A DNA stretch of 50,859 nt from Scytonema hofmannii PCC 7110 (GTDB taxonomy: Bacteria; Cyanobacteriota; Cyanobacteriia; Cyanobacteriales; Nostocaceae): positions 5,465,588 to 5,516,446 of the forward strand of contig NZ_KQ976354.1 in NCBI RefSeq assembly GCF_000346485.2. The letters run 5' to 3'. Every line of letters starts with the position of its first letter. The stretch's first letter is position 1. The position numbers were made by a program, and so were the translations under genes. The notes under the pieces are model-generated. The model was not told where the DNA came from. It did no database searches and saw only the letters and a program-made list of their open reading frames with translations. This document shows positions 8,494 through 17,736 of this stretch, piece after piece.

Positions 8494-8666
8494 AAAAAAA
8501 TCAAGATTCTAGGAGAATTGTTCTTTACTTGAGTAACTTTTTATGGCAAGGCAAATCCATAGGATGAACTGAAAGGAGTTTATTCAACCTTAGTATATTT
8601 TTTTGAGCATAAAATCAAAGTTACATAGAGGATGTTTTAAAAGTTTTGGTCTCATATAATGAGCTA

Positions 8667-8747
8667 CTATACAAACAAAGTCCGCCTGCGCGAACTAACG
8701 AGAAATTAAGGTTTTGAAACCCACGTAGGTGGGTTTCGCTTGTATAG
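8667..8747. repeat. 81-bp palindromic mini-element (MITE-like)
   Basis: Its ends are imperfect inverted repeats: CTATACAAACAAAGTCCGCC at the left and the complement of GGTGGGTTTCGCTTGTATAG at the right (15 of 20 positions match). Inside is a second inverted repeat (GAAACCCACGTAGGTGGGTTTC). This is a typical non-coding dispersed element of filamentous cyanobacteria. Confidence 0.7.
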
Positions 8748-9029
8748 TCGAGGCAGTGCGTTGCGGGGGTTTCCCCCGTTGTAGCACCTGCTGTGCGATT
8801 TCTAATCGCTAGGACTAGTATAAATTATGACTTTACAAACATCCTCTAACCATGATGGTTTTTGCTGTTAAAAATAACAATAGAAAATTTACGGAATAAT
8901 ATTCTTGATTAACTTAAAGAAAATATTAACTCTACTGAGTTAGAAAATTTTTGTTGGCTATCAATATTGATAAATTTACTGATTTCTAAAATCTAATTTT
9001 AGTGAACGCTTGGCTAGCATGAGTTTGAC

Positions 9030-9074
9030 AACGGTGAACACACGGTTTAAGCAACCGTGTATTCACCGTTTTTT
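9030..9074 (+). terminator. Strong rho-independent terminator with no annotated upstream gene
   Basis: AACGGTGAA-CACACGGTT pairs with AACCGTGT-ATTCACCGTT around a 5-nt loop, about 17 bp of stem with one interruption, and a run of six T follows at once. Only the plus strand has the T-tract. The gene to its left is on the minus strand, so the transcript it ends is either an unrecognised small RNA from about 8750-9030 or the leader of the kinase mRNA (attenuation). Confidence 0.85.
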
Positions 9075-9188
9075 ATTAAAGTTTTTACAGTTGATGAGGC
9101 TAATATTATGAATTTAGCTCCTGATTTGTGAGATTGCTGGGATTTTTGGGAACACTAGGTGATATTAGTTTTGGAAGTTTTGGCTCAA

Positions 9189-12100
9189 ATGTCTGTACAT
9201 CTAAACAAAATTTTTACTATTCCTGGCTATCGCATCTTGGAAAAAATTTATGCAGGCAGCAAAACTCTAGTTTGCCGGGGTATTAGAGAAAATGACCAAG
9301 AACCAGTCGTTATTAAACTAATACAAAGCAAATATCCAAGTTTTGCTCAAATTGCTCAGTTTCGCAACCAGTATGCGATCGCAACTAATCTTCATATTTC
9401 AGGTATTATCCAAACCTATAGTTTGGAACATTGTAATAACAGCTATGCTTTGGTAATGGAAGATTTCGGTGGTGTTTCTTTAAAAGACTATTTAAATCAT
9501 GTCAAAGTCTCAAATACAATACCTCTAGAAGAGTTTTTCCATATTGCTGTTCAAATAGCTTCTACTCTCCACGAGTTGCATCGGCACCACGTGATTCATA
9601 AAGACATTAAACCTGCAAACATCCTAATTAATCCCACCACCTTTGAGGTCAAGTTAATAGATTTTAGTATTGCGTCCCTACTCCCAAAAGAAATTCAGTC
9701 CCTTACCAATCCCAATTTTTTAGAAGGCACATTAGCTTATATTTCCCCCGAACAAACCGGAAGGATGAACCGAGGGATCGATTACCGTAGCGATTTTTAT
9801 TCTCTTGGAGTCACATTTTTTGAACTCCTTACCGGGCAGTTACCCTTCACCACTAAAGATCCTATAGAGTTAGTCTATTCTCATATTGCCAAGCAACCGC
9901 CAAATGCAAGCGACATTAATTGCCACATTCCAAAGTGTCTGTCCGATCTGATCGGCAAACTGATGGCAAAAAATAGTGAAGATCGCTATCAAAGTTGTTT
10001 CGGATTAAAGTCTGATTTAGAAATGTGTTTGCAACAATGGCAAAAGACTGGAAATATCACACCTTTCCAGTTAGGACAACGTGATATTTCAGACCGTTTT
10101 ATTATTCCTGAAAAACTCTATGGTCGCCAACAGGAAGTAGAGACTCTACTTGCTGCCTTCGAGCGAGTCACAAGTGGAACGACAGAAATGGTGTTGGTTA
10201 CTGGTGCTTCTGGTATCGGCAAAACTGCTGTTGTCAACGAAGTTCACAAACCCATTTTGCGACAACGAGGTTATTTTATTAAAGGAAAATTTGACCAGTT
10301 CCAACGCGATATTCCCTTATCGGGTCTGGTGCAGGCTTTTGAAGACTTAATAAGACAACTCCTGAGTGAACCCGATCGTGTTCTTCAACACTGGAAAACA
10401 GCCATTTTAGCAGCATTGGGTATGCAGGCTCAGATCGTTATTGATGTTATTCCGAACTTAGAATTGATTATTGGTCCTCAACCACCAGTCGCTGAACTAT
10501 CTAGTATCGCTGCACAAAATCGTTTTAATTTATTGTTTCAAAGATTTATTAAAGTATTCGGTACTAAAGAGCATCCTCTGGTTCTTTTTCTGGACGATTT
10601 ACAATGGGCAGATGCAGCTTCGTTAAAACTTCTTGAATTATTAATGAGTCCAAGTACAACAGTTAGAACATATCCCTCTGTAATAAAAAGACATGAAAAT
10701 GAATCTTCAGTGCCAGAAGATATAGAAAATTCTCATCAGCTTCAAAAAAATTTATTATTAATTGGCGCTTGCCGCGATAATGAAGTTTCACAAACACATC
10801 CACTGTTCTTCACAATTAAAGCTATTGAAAAGACACAAGCAACTATTAGTTATATTAAGCTTCAATCTTTAAGTTTATTTGACTTAAATTCTTTGATAGC
10901 TGATACTCTTCATTATGAAAAATCAGTTTCCCTAACTCTTACAGAAATAGTATTTGCTAAAACTCAAGGTAATCCATTCTTTTGTTATCAATTTCTCAAA
11001 AAACTACAAATAGAAGGAGCTATTACATTTAATTTTGAGGCTAGATTTTGGCAATATGAAATTACCAAAGTGAAGGCGCTAACTTTCACAGAGAACGTTT
11101 TAGAATTTATGGCGCTTCAAATTGAAAAGTTGGCAAGAGAAACTCAAGCTGTCTTAAAATTGGCTGCATGTATAGGAAACCAATTTGATTTAAAGACGCT
11201 TGCGATCGTACATCAAAAATCCGAGGTAGATACGGCAAATGACTTATGGACAGCCTTACTTGAAGGGCTTATTATACAAGACAGTGAAAAATATACCTCA
11301 CCTAAATACAAATTTATACACGATCGCGTACAGCAAGCTGCTTATTCTTTAATATCCGAAAGCCAAAAAAAGATAATTCATTTACAAATTGGACAATTGC
11401 TGTTGAGTACTATATCAGTTGAAGAACGAAAAGAAAAAATTTTTGAATTAGTCAATCAACTGAATACAGCAGCAGAATTAATTAGCGATCCAACCGCTCG
11501 TCATGAATTGATAAATATGAATTTGATTGCTGGAAGAAAAGCTTTAGCATCAACTGCTTATGCAGCAGCATTGAAGTATTTTAATACTGGTATACAGTTA
11601 CTGACTGTTGATTGTTGGGAGTCAGACTATAATCTTAGCCTCACTTTATATGAAAAAGCAGCAGAGGCGGCATACTTAGATGGTGATTTTGAACATATGC
11701 AAAAAATAGCAGATATTGTGTTGGAAAAAGCAAAAACGCTATTAGATAAAATCAAAGTTTATGAAGTTATAATTCAAGCTCGTGGTTCGCAGAATAAACT
11801 TATAGAAGCAATTAGCATTGCGCTATCATTTCTAAAATTGTTAGGAACGGAATTTCCAGAAAATCCCAAGCAGACTGATATTCAAAATGAACTAGAGATA
11901 ACAACTTCAAATCTGGCAAATTTCAGTATTGAAACCTTAATTCATTTGCCAGAAATGAAAGAACTTTTGCCTTTAGCAGTAATGCGTATTCTCTCTAGTA
12001 TTACAGCTCTAGTGTATCCAGTTTCTCCTCAGTTATTTCTGTTGATGATTCTTAAACAAGTTAATTTATCTATTAAATACGGAAATGCTCCTTCATCCGC

Positions 12101-14783
12101 TTTTGCTTATATCACCTATGGATTAACGCTTTGTGGAGTCGTAGAAGATATTGAGTCTGGATATCAATTTGGCAAACTAGGCAAAATTTTGTTGACTAGA
12201 GAACAAACTAGCTCTGTAACTGCAAAAGTTTTAGAAGTATTTCATCATTTAATTAGACCTTGGAAAGAGCATATTAGGGAAACACTAAAACCTCTGCTAA
12301 ATACTTATTCTATAGCTTTAGAGACGGGGGATTTAGAATTTGCGGCTTATGCTCTTTATGGTTATTCTTATACTGCATATTTCACGGGTCAAGAGCTAAC
12401 AGAACTAGAAGGAGAAATAGCAATATACAGCAGTACTCTGCAAAAAATAAAACAGCATAGAGTCTTTTACTGGAATGAAATTTATCGACAAACCGTTCTC
12501 AATCTTTGTCAAGTTTCTGAGAAACCTGATTGTTTAATTGGTGAGGCTTATGATGAAGAAAAAATGCTGCCAATCCATTTAGAGACGAATGATGGAGTTG
12601 CACTTTTGTTTTTATATTTATGTAAACTTCAACTTTGCTATTTATTTGGTGATTACTCTCGTAGTATTGAATATGCAGCCAAAGCAGAAGAGTATTTATA
12701 TGCTGGACTGGGGATGATAATTCTTCCGATTTTTAATTTCTATGACTCGCTATCTCTTTTAGCAAGGTATCCTAGCGTTCAACCATCAGAACAAGAACAA
12801 ATTTGGATAATGGTGATAGCTAATCAAGAAAAAATGCAGAAATGGGCTTATCATGCTCCCATGAATTTTTTGCATAAATTTTACTTGGTTAAAGCAGAGC
12901 AACATCGGATTCAACATGAATATGCCGAGGCTGTGGACTCTTACGAAGATGCTATTGCATATGCTCAACAAAACCAGTATATCAATGAAGAAGCTCTTGC
13001 TAACGAACTAGCTGCTAGATTTTATTTAGAATGGAACAAATTAAAAATTGCCCAAGTTTACCTAACAGATGCTTACTTTGGCTATGTTCGCTGGGGTGCT
13101 AAAGCTAAAGCTGACAATTTGACAAAACGCTATCCTCAGTTATTTACCCCTATTCTTCAAGAAAAAAAAATTCAGCTAGAACTCAGTAAAAATGCCTCTA
13201 ATAGTATTATACCTGTATCTACTAGTAGCACTAATCGAACTTTCTCTGGATCGGATACAAGTATTTCTGACTCTCTAGATTTGACAGCGGTTATCAAAGC
13301 CTCTATTGCACTTTCCAAGGAAATTGAACTGGAACAATTGCTATCTACTTTAATGCAGGTAGTTATGGAAAATGCTGGAGCTTCTAAATGTGCTTTGATT
13401 TTGAATGAAGGAGAAAATTTATCCTTAGCTGTCACTTCCAACTCAGCTTCTGTACCCCCTCATACAAATTTCCCATCAATCCCGTTAACATCTAGCCAAT
13501 ATGTTCCGATAACTTTGATTAACTATGTAAAACGCACACAAGAAATGTTAGTTATTGATGATATTAATGAACACATAATATTAGCATCCGATAGTTATAT
13601 TATAGATCAAAATCCCAAGAGTCTTTTGTGTATACCTATTATTAATCAAGGAAAGTTGCTTGGTATTCTTTATTTGGAAAATAATCTGATAATTGCAGCG
13701 TTTTCTCAAAATCGTTTAGAACTACTCAAACTGATTACGACTCAAGCCGCAATCTCCTTAGAAAATGCTATTCTCTATCAAAATTTAGCACAAGCAAGCG
13801 AGCGCTTAGAGCAGTACAATCATAGCTTAGAAGAAAAAGTGGCTGAGAGAACACAAGCACTTCACAGAAGAAATCAACAATTGCAACAAGCAATAAAGAA
13901 GTTAAAACATACTCAAACTCAATTAGTTCAAAGTGAAAAAATGTCGAGTTTAGGACAAATGGTGGCAGGAATTGCTCATGAAATCAATAACCCTGTCAAT
14001 TTTATTCATGGCAATATTATTCATGCTAATAATTATATAAATCAATTATTAGAATTCATAGAAATTTCTCAACTAGAATACCCTAATTCTTCCGAGCTAC
14101 TACAACATAAATATCAGGAAATAGACTTAGATTTTCTAAAAGAAGACTTGCCCAAAATTATGAATTCAATGAAAACAGGAACTACACGTATTCAAAATAT
14201 TGTGTTAGGGCTGCGTAACTTTTCTCGTTTAGACGAAGCAGAAATGAAACCAGTTGATATTCATGAGGGAATCAACAGTACTTTAATGATTTTACATCAC
14301 AAATTTAAAGCCAAGGTAGAAAGACCTGAAATTCAAGTTATAAAAGAATACGGAAACCTACCCAAAGTTGAATGTTATGTTAATCAACTTAACCAAGTCT
14401 TTATGAATATACTGGGAAATGCGATTGATGCGTTGGAAATAGCGACTGGGAAATCGGAACTAGAGAACAGAAAGATAAATACCCCAATTGCCAATCCTAA
14501 ATCCCTAATCCCTAAAATTTGTATTCGTACATTTATTGCAGAAAACCATACCGTAAAGATTCTGATTGCTGACAACGGTTCTGGAATGACTCAGGAAGTT
14601 ATGCAAAAAATATTCGATCCATTTTTTACAACTAAGCGAATAGGAAGTGGTACAGGTTTGGGGTTATCAATTAGCTACCAAATTGTAGTAGAAAAACATA
14701 AGGGTAGTTTAACTTGTAATTCCATGCTAGGCCAGGGAACTGAATTTATTATTAAAATACCAATAAGGCAGAGTAAGGGATGA
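9189..14783 (+). CDS. Giant Ser/Thr kinase - AAA ATPase - GAF - histidine kinase (HstK-like)
   Basis: About 1864 residues. The ATG at 9189 is preferred: GGAAG lies 12 bases upstream and the kinase fold begins 13 residues later. A GTG at 9159 would add ten residues. Domain order: Hanks kinase (about 10-270; VVIKLIQ lysine, HKDIKPANIL catalytic loop, DFS in place of DFG, GTLAYISPEQTGRMN activation segment); AAA/STAND-type ATPase (Walker A GASGIGKT near 340, Walker B LVLFLDDLQWAD); a long helical repeat region; GAF (about 1365-1530); coiled coil; HisKA (GIAHEINNP near 1595); HATPase (N box near 1737, DNGSGM, GTGLGLSIS). Such dual kinases are abundant in filamentous cyanobacteria. It is not linked to a response regulator here, so its partner is unknown. 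Confidence 0.92.
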   Translation: MSVHLNKIFTIPGYRILEKIYAGSKTLVCRGIRENDQEPVVIKLIQSKYPSFAQIAQFRNQYAIATNLHISGIIQTYSLEHCNNSYALVMEDFGGVSLKDYLNHVKVSNTIPLEEFFHIAVQIASTLHELHRHHVIHKDIKPANILINPTTFEVKLIDFSIASLLPKEIQSLTNPNFLEGTLAYISPEQTGRMNRGIDYRSDFYSLGVTFFELLTGQLPFTTKDPIELVYSHIAKQPPNASDINCHIPKCLSDLIGKLMAKNSEDRYQSCFGLKSDLEMCLQQWQKTGNITPFQLGQRDISDRFIIPEKLYGRQQEVETLLAAFERVTSGTTEMVLVTGASGIGKTAVVNEVHKPILRQRGYFIKGKFDQFQRDIPLSGLVQAFEDLIRQLLSEPDRVLQHWKTAILAALGMQAQIVIDVIPNLELIIGPQPPVAELSSIAAQNRFNLLFQRFIKVFGTKEHPLVLFLDDLQWADAASLKLLELLMSPSTTVRTYPSVIKRHENESSVPEDIENSHQLQKNLLLIGACRDNEVSQTHPLFFTIKAIEKTQATISYIKLQSLSLFDLNSLIADTLHYEKSVSLTLTEIVFAKTQGNPFFCYQFLKKLQIEGAITFNFEARFWQYEITKVKALTFTENVLEFMALQIEKLARETQAVLKLAACIGNQFDLKTLAIVHQKSEVDTANDLWTALLEGLIIQDSEKYTSPKYKFIHDRVQQAAYSLISESQKKIIHLQIGQLLLSTISVEERKEKIFELVNQLNTAAELISDPTARHELINMNLIAGRKALASTAYAAALKYFNTGIQLLTVDCWESDYNLSLTLYEKAAEAAYLDGDFEHMQKIADIVLEKAKTLLDKIKVYEVIIQARGSQNKLIEAISIALSFLKLLGTEFPENPKQTDIQNELEITTSNLANFSIETLIHLPEMKELLPLAVMRILSSITALVYPVSPQLFLLMILKQVNLSIKYGNAPSSAFAYITYGLTLCGVVEDIESGYQFGKLGKILLTREQTSSVTAKVLEVFHHLIRPWKEHIRETLKPLLNTYSIALETGDLEFAAYALYGYSYTAYFTGQELTELEGEIAIYSSTLQKIKQHRVFYWNEIYRQTVLNLCQVSEKPDCLIGEAYDEEKMLPIHLETNDGVALLFLYLCKLQLCYLFGDYSRSIEYAAKAEEYLYAGLGMIILPIFNFYDSLSLLARYPSVQPSEQEQIWIMVIANQEKMQKWAYHAPMNFLHKFYLVKAEQHRIQHEYAEAVDSYEDAIAYAQQNQYINEEALANELAARFYLEWNKLKIAQVYLTDAYFGYVRWGAKAKADNLTKRYPQLFTPILQEKKIQLELSKNASNSIIPVSTSSTNRTFSGSDTSISDSLDLTAVIKASIALSKEIELEQLLSTLMQVVMENAGASKCALILNEGENLSLAVTSNSASVPPHTNFPSIPLTSSQYVPITLINYVKRTQEMLVIDDINEHIILASDSYIIDQNPKSLLCIPIINQGKLLGILYLENNLIIAAFSQNRLELLKLITTQAAISLENAILYQNLAQASERLEQYNHSLEEKVAERTQALHRRNQQLQQAIKKLKHTQTQLVQSEKMSSLGQMVAGIAHEINNPVNFIHGNIIHANNYINQLLEFIEISQLEYPNSSELLQHKYQEIDLDFLKEDLPKIMNSMKTGTTRIQNIVLGLRNFSRLDEAEMKPVDIHEGINSTLMILHHKFKAKVERPEIQVIKEYGNLPKVECYVNQLNQVFMNILGNAIDALEIATGKSELENRKINTPIANPKSLIPKICIRTFIAENHTVKILIADNGSGMTQEVMQKIFDPFFTTKRIGSGTGLGLSISYQIVVEKHKGSLTCNSMLGQGTEFIIKIPIRQSKG

Positions 14784-14829
14784 GATATCTAGATATTCCA
14801 CAGATATATGCTCTATAAAATACACCAGT

Positions 14830-15045
14830 TTTCAAGTAAATAAACCACAGAATTTTCTTGTGGTACGGGCGTCCCCGCCCGTTCTGGCTCGGAGAGTTGT
14901 GGTACGGGCGTCCCCGCCCGTTCTGGCTCGGAGAGTTGTGGTACAGGCATCCACGCCCGTTCTGGCTCGGAGAGTTGTGGTACAGGCATCCACGCCCGTT
15001 CTGGATGGGAAAGCGGACGAGGACGCCCACCCCACTTCATGTGGT
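14830..15045. repeat. Expanded MITE core with a 39-bp tandem array (3.7 copies)
   Basis: Units start at 14860, 14899, 14938 and 14977; the first two are identical, and the next two share the changes GTACAGG and ATCCACG. Each unit contains the GGGCGTCCCCGCCCG palindrome, the core of the MITE family seen whole at 17179-17321. The left flank (TTTTCAAGTAAATAAACCAC) and right flank (GGACGAGGACGCCCACCCCAC) also resemble that family. This is therefore one family member whose core has expanded in tandem. Open frames run through it on both strands because 39 is a multiple of three. None is a credible gene. Confidence 0.8.
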
Positions 15046-15079
15046 CTATCTTTCGTTCTCAGATCTTGGCTGACAACAA

Positions 15080-15191
15080 GGTGAGGAGTCAATACTGCTC
15101 GGTTAAGAGAAAACGAGAACCCCGGTATCTTAAAGATACCGGGGTTCTGGCACCTCAACTATCCTTAACCGACAAGTATTGGGTGAGGAGT
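15080..15191. repeat. 92-bp MITE with 18-bp inverted ends and a 10-bp target duplication
   Basis: The element at 15090-15181 has terminal inverted repeats CAATACTGCTCGGTTAAG and the complement of CTTAACCGACAAGTATTG (16 of 18 match). It is flanked on both sides by GGTGAGGAGT (15080-15089 and 15182-15191), a target-site duplication. In its centre (15116-15148) is a perfect 16-bp palindrome of the AGAACCCCGGT family. It lies 4 bp from the stop of the GH13 gene. Confidence 0.85.
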
Positions 15192-15195
15192 TTAC

Positions 15196-16854
15196 TTACT
15201 GCCAAACAAACACTTTGGCTTCATAAGGTCCTAAGTCAGTCATGATCCCATCATCACCAGCTTCAATATCGTAGTTGCTAGTCCATTCGTGCCATGTACC
15301 ACTACTAGGGAAGTTAGGCACATGATACCCACCTAAGAAGTTTTCTGAGAAATTGGCGACGACGACAACACGAGAGCCTTCATCATTCCATCGGCTGTAT
15401 GCTAAAACTTTTGCCTCTGGATTTTCGTGAATGAAGTCAATATTTTCCGTGTAAAGAGCATGATTGTGTTTCCGCAGGTTAATCAAACCTTTGTAATATT
15501 CAAATAAGCCACGATTCAAATCATTGCCCAGTAATTTCCAATCAATTTTGGATGACTCTTGTGTTTTCGGCTTGTACTCTGCAAATTCTTGACCCATCCA
15601 AAGCATGGGTACACCTACAGCCGTCATAAGGAGAACTGCACCCAACTTCAATCGTTTAAAAGCATCTTCATCAAAAACTTTGCGGTTTCCTAGTTCTACT
15701 ATCAGGCGATTGTGATCGTGGTTTGCCAAGTAATTCACAACATTTGTACTTCCCATGAAACCTTGGCGCTTGCAGTCAATGACATCTTTGAGTTGCTCTA
15801 AATCAAAGGTATCACCGCAAAGGTGTGCAACAACAGTATGGAGGAAACTATCATGCCAGCAACCATCCATTGGTCCGTCTACATTGGTGATGCTAGGAGT
15901 TTCAGGAATGTGTTCGGCAATATTATAAAAAGGCTTCATGCTAGCAGTTTTTTTAGTTTCCTGCACAATCCAGTGCATGAAATCATAGTTAGCAATTTGC
16001 CGTGCCGCATCATAACGAATACCGTCAAGATGATATTCACTAATCCAAAAACGAACCGTATCCCCAATAAATTTTCGAGCAGGATAAGTCTCTAAATTTT
16101 CATCATATTGTTCGTAATTAAATTCAGGTCCCCAGTTATTATCAGGATCGCGGGGAGCATGATGATACCAATAATCGTGGTCGATTTGTGTGAGAGGACA
16201 AGATGCTTCTGAATGGTTATAAATACCATCCATAATGACACGAATGCCTCTAGCATGGCACTCATCAATAAGATTTTTCAACTCTGCTGTTGAACCATAA
16301 CTTGACTCTGTGGCAAAAAAGAAACGAGGATTATAACCCCAACTATAACTACCAGGGTATTCTTTAACTGGCATTAACTCAATGGCGTTAATTCCCAGTT
16401 CGCACAGATAATCTAACTTTTCAACAACGTGCTTGTATTTGCCACGTGCATAAGGGTCATCTTCACCACCAGAAAAGTCAGTAACGTGTAACTCATAAAT
16501 CACCAATTCATGGTCTGCAGGCAAAGGGCGATCGTCATGTTGCCAAACATAAGTGTCAACAATACGTTCGCCATCTTTGATTTGTATAAGGCCATTGTCA
16601 TGTCCGCCCAATTCATCAATGTTAGTGGCGTAAGGATCGGTCACATCTACCGATTGGTCGGGTTCAAAAAACCAAGATTTAGATTTAACGCGAAATTTAT
16701 ATTGATAAGTACCGTCCTCTAATTCAACAGTTGTGCGAAAATAACCATCATCACCTTTTTGCATTGGGATCGGTTCCCAGTTAGAAAAAGAACCAATGAC
16801 AGCAGCGCCTTCATTATAAGGTGCAAATAAGTTGAATTCTATTGGTTTTGCCAT
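15196..16854 (-). CDS. GH13 alpha-amylase-family enzyme with N-terminal CBM48
   Basis: A 552-residue glycoside hydrolase family 13 protein. Residues 1-95 form a CBM48-like starch-binding domain (VIGSFSNWEPIPM, YQYKFRV). The (beta/alpha)8 barrel carries the four GH13 regions: DGIYNH (209-214), GIRYDAARQI with nucleophile D282, NIAEHIPE with acid/base E314, and YLANHDHNR with H379-D380. A short C-terminal beta domain follows (VVVVANFSE). There is no signal peptide, so it acts in the cytosol, probably on glycogen or maltodextrin. CBM48 plus this barrel resembles branching enzyme and related amylases, but it is shorter than GlgB and the specificity cannot be read. A MITE sits just after its stop codon. 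Confidence 0.88.
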   Translation of the reverse strand: MAKPIEFNLFAPYNEGAAVIGSFSNWEPIPMQKGDDGYFRTTVELEDGTYQYKFRVKSKSWFFEPDQSVDVTDPYATNIDELGGHDNGLIQIKDGERIVDTYVWQHDDRPLPADHELVIYELHVTDFSGGEDDPYARGKYKHVVEKLDYLCELGINAIELMPVKEYPGSYSWGYNPRFFFATESSYGSTAELKNLIDECHARGIRVIMDGIYNHSEASCPLTQIDHDYWYHHAPRDPDNNWGPEFNYEQYDENLETYPARKFIGDTVRFWISEYHLDGIRYDAARQIANYDFMHWIVQETKKTASMKPFYNIAEHIPETPSITNVDGPMDGCWHDSFLHTVVAHLCGDTFDLEQLKDVIDCKRQGFMGSTNVVNYLANHDHNRLIVELGNRKVFDEDAFKRLKLGAVLLMTAVGVPMLWMGQEFAEYKPKTQESSKIDWKLLGNDLNRGLFEYYKGLINLRKHNHALYTENIDFIHENPEAKVLAYSRWNDEGSRVVVVANFSENFLGGYHVPNFPSSGTWHEWTSNYDIEAGDDGIMTDLGPYEAKVFVWQ

Positions 16855-17178
16855 AATTAAGTTGTGAAATTGATGTGATAATGAACTTTACAGGTAAAAG
16901 GAAACATTACTAACAACATTGCTAATGACTAAATAATTAATGACGTAAACGATTATTTAGTCATTAACAATGTAGAATCTGTGTTTATTAGAATGTTTAG
17001 ACTATTAATATTGTCTGGTTATGAAATGAATTCGCCAATAGTCCCTTAGAAATAATTAAGAACTTTATACCTCTATCTTAAGGATTGAAAAGCAAGATAT
17101 TTATTAGGTAGAAAGACATAATTCAATGGAAAATACGCAGCTAAGACAAGATCTGGGCGAATAGAATTCGCCACGTAA
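16855..17178. other. AT-rich gene-free stretch upstream of the GH13 gene
   Basis: No credible ORF. It contains a long perfect inverted repeat (16924-16965) and then AT-rich DNA up to the MITE at 17179. The GH13 promoter should lie between 16855 and about 16960. Confidence 0.5.
16924..16965. repeat. 14-bp perfect inverted repeat, 14-nt loop
   Basis: AATGACTAAATAAT (16924-16937) and ATTATTTAGTCATT (16952-16965) are exact complements. It lies about 70-110 bp upstream of the GH13 start, so it could be an operator for that gene, or a mini-element remnant. Confidence 0.8.
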
Positions 17179-17324
17179 GGGATTTCCAGGAAACAAATTA
17201 TCCCATATTGTGGGACTTATCCCATATTGTGGGACGGGCGTCCCCGCCCGTCTTCTATTAGTGGCGGGCGAGGACGCCCGCACCACAAGAAATTTTGGGA
17301 TATTTTTTATTTGGAAATCCCTAA
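17176..17324. repeat. Complete 143-bp MITE with inverted ends and a TAA duplication
   Basis: The element at 17179-17321 starts GGGATTTCCAGGAAACAAAT and ends with the complement of GGGATTTCCAAATAAAAAAT. TAA lies on both sides (17176-17178 and 17322-17324), a 3-bp target duplication. The core has two ATCCCATATTGTGGGA-type hairpins, GGGCGTCCCCGCCCG and GCGGGCGAGGACGCCCGC. Partial copies are at 1-131, 14830-15045, 19547-19575, 28035-28072 and 50822-50859. A 3-bp TNA duplication fits mobilisation by an IS5-type transposase, which is inference. Confidence 0.85.
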
Positions 17325-17663
17325 TAACCAGTTTGCAGCTGTTGCTCTGCGAGTTTGTCGAGGTCCAAACTCTCCGATTTTGTAACCTTTAAAGCCCAGT
17401 TTTTCCTTCAAGAGTTGTTTGTTCTCTGGCGGAATGGAACGAGTCAGCTTGACTGTTGCAGGACGACTTTCAATAAAATTCGGTGGTTCAGGATACTCAG
17501 AGCGCCATTCGGGTGTAACTTGTGTGTTGTCCCACTGTTCGGTTGACGAGTCATAGCGATAGCCTAAGGAGTGCCAAACTAACTGATTGACTGTGGCGTC
17601 ATCAATTTCTTCGTTGAGAATAGCCCAAATAGTTTCTGTCGTAAGGGCTGGTAAATTAGACAT
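17307..17663 (-). CDS. DUF1823-like cyanobacterial protein, C-terminus altered by a MITE
   Basis: A 118-residue soluble protein with the features of a conserved cyanobacterial family (DUF1823, named from memory): ETIWAILNEEIDDATVNQLVWHSLGYRYD, VTPEWRSEYPEPPNFIESRP, and KLTRSIPPENKQLLKEKLGFKGYK are recognisable blocks (quoted in parts: TIWAILNEEIDD, LVWHSLGYRYD, TRSIPPENKQLLKE). The function is unknown. The last four codons and the stop (G-I-S-K-stop) are encoded by the inverted end of the MITE inserted at 17322. Without the insertion the frame would continue about 20 residues into flanking DNA (LRGEFYSPRS...). The product may still fold. It is transcribed away from the acylphosphatase gene across a 73-bp gap that must hold both promoters. 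Confidence 0.75.
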   Translation of the reverse strand: MSNLPALTTETIWAILNEEIDDATVNQLVWHSLGYRYDSSTEQWDNTQVTPEWRSEYPEPPNFIESRPATVKLTRSIPPENKQLLKEKLGFKGYKIGEFGPRQTRRATAANWLLGISK

Positions 17664-17736
17664 AGGTGCTTAAACAATTGAAAATTACTGCATAATAAAC
17701 AAAGTAGGCTGGAAATTATTATAACTTGACCAGTTA

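Larger units (their letters stand above)
8494..9188. other. Gene-free divergent region between the diiron-like gene and the dual kinase
   Basis: About 690 bp with no convincing ORF. It holds an 81-bp palindromic mini-element (8667-8747), a GC-rich stretch (GCGGGGGTTTCCCCCG, about 8762-8777), AT-rich DNA, and a strong rho-independent terminator on the plus strand (9030-9074). Promoters for both flanking genes must lie here, but no consensus box was convincing. Confidence 0.6.

Noticed and set aside
14860-15015. CRISPR-like array
   Set aside because: Units are directly adjacent with no unique spacers, and cas genes are absent.
14752-15245. Several overlapping open frames on both strands, with repeated protein motifs
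   Set aside because: They come from a 39-bp tandem repeat whose length is a multiple of three; there is no ribosome site and the frames exist equally on both strands.
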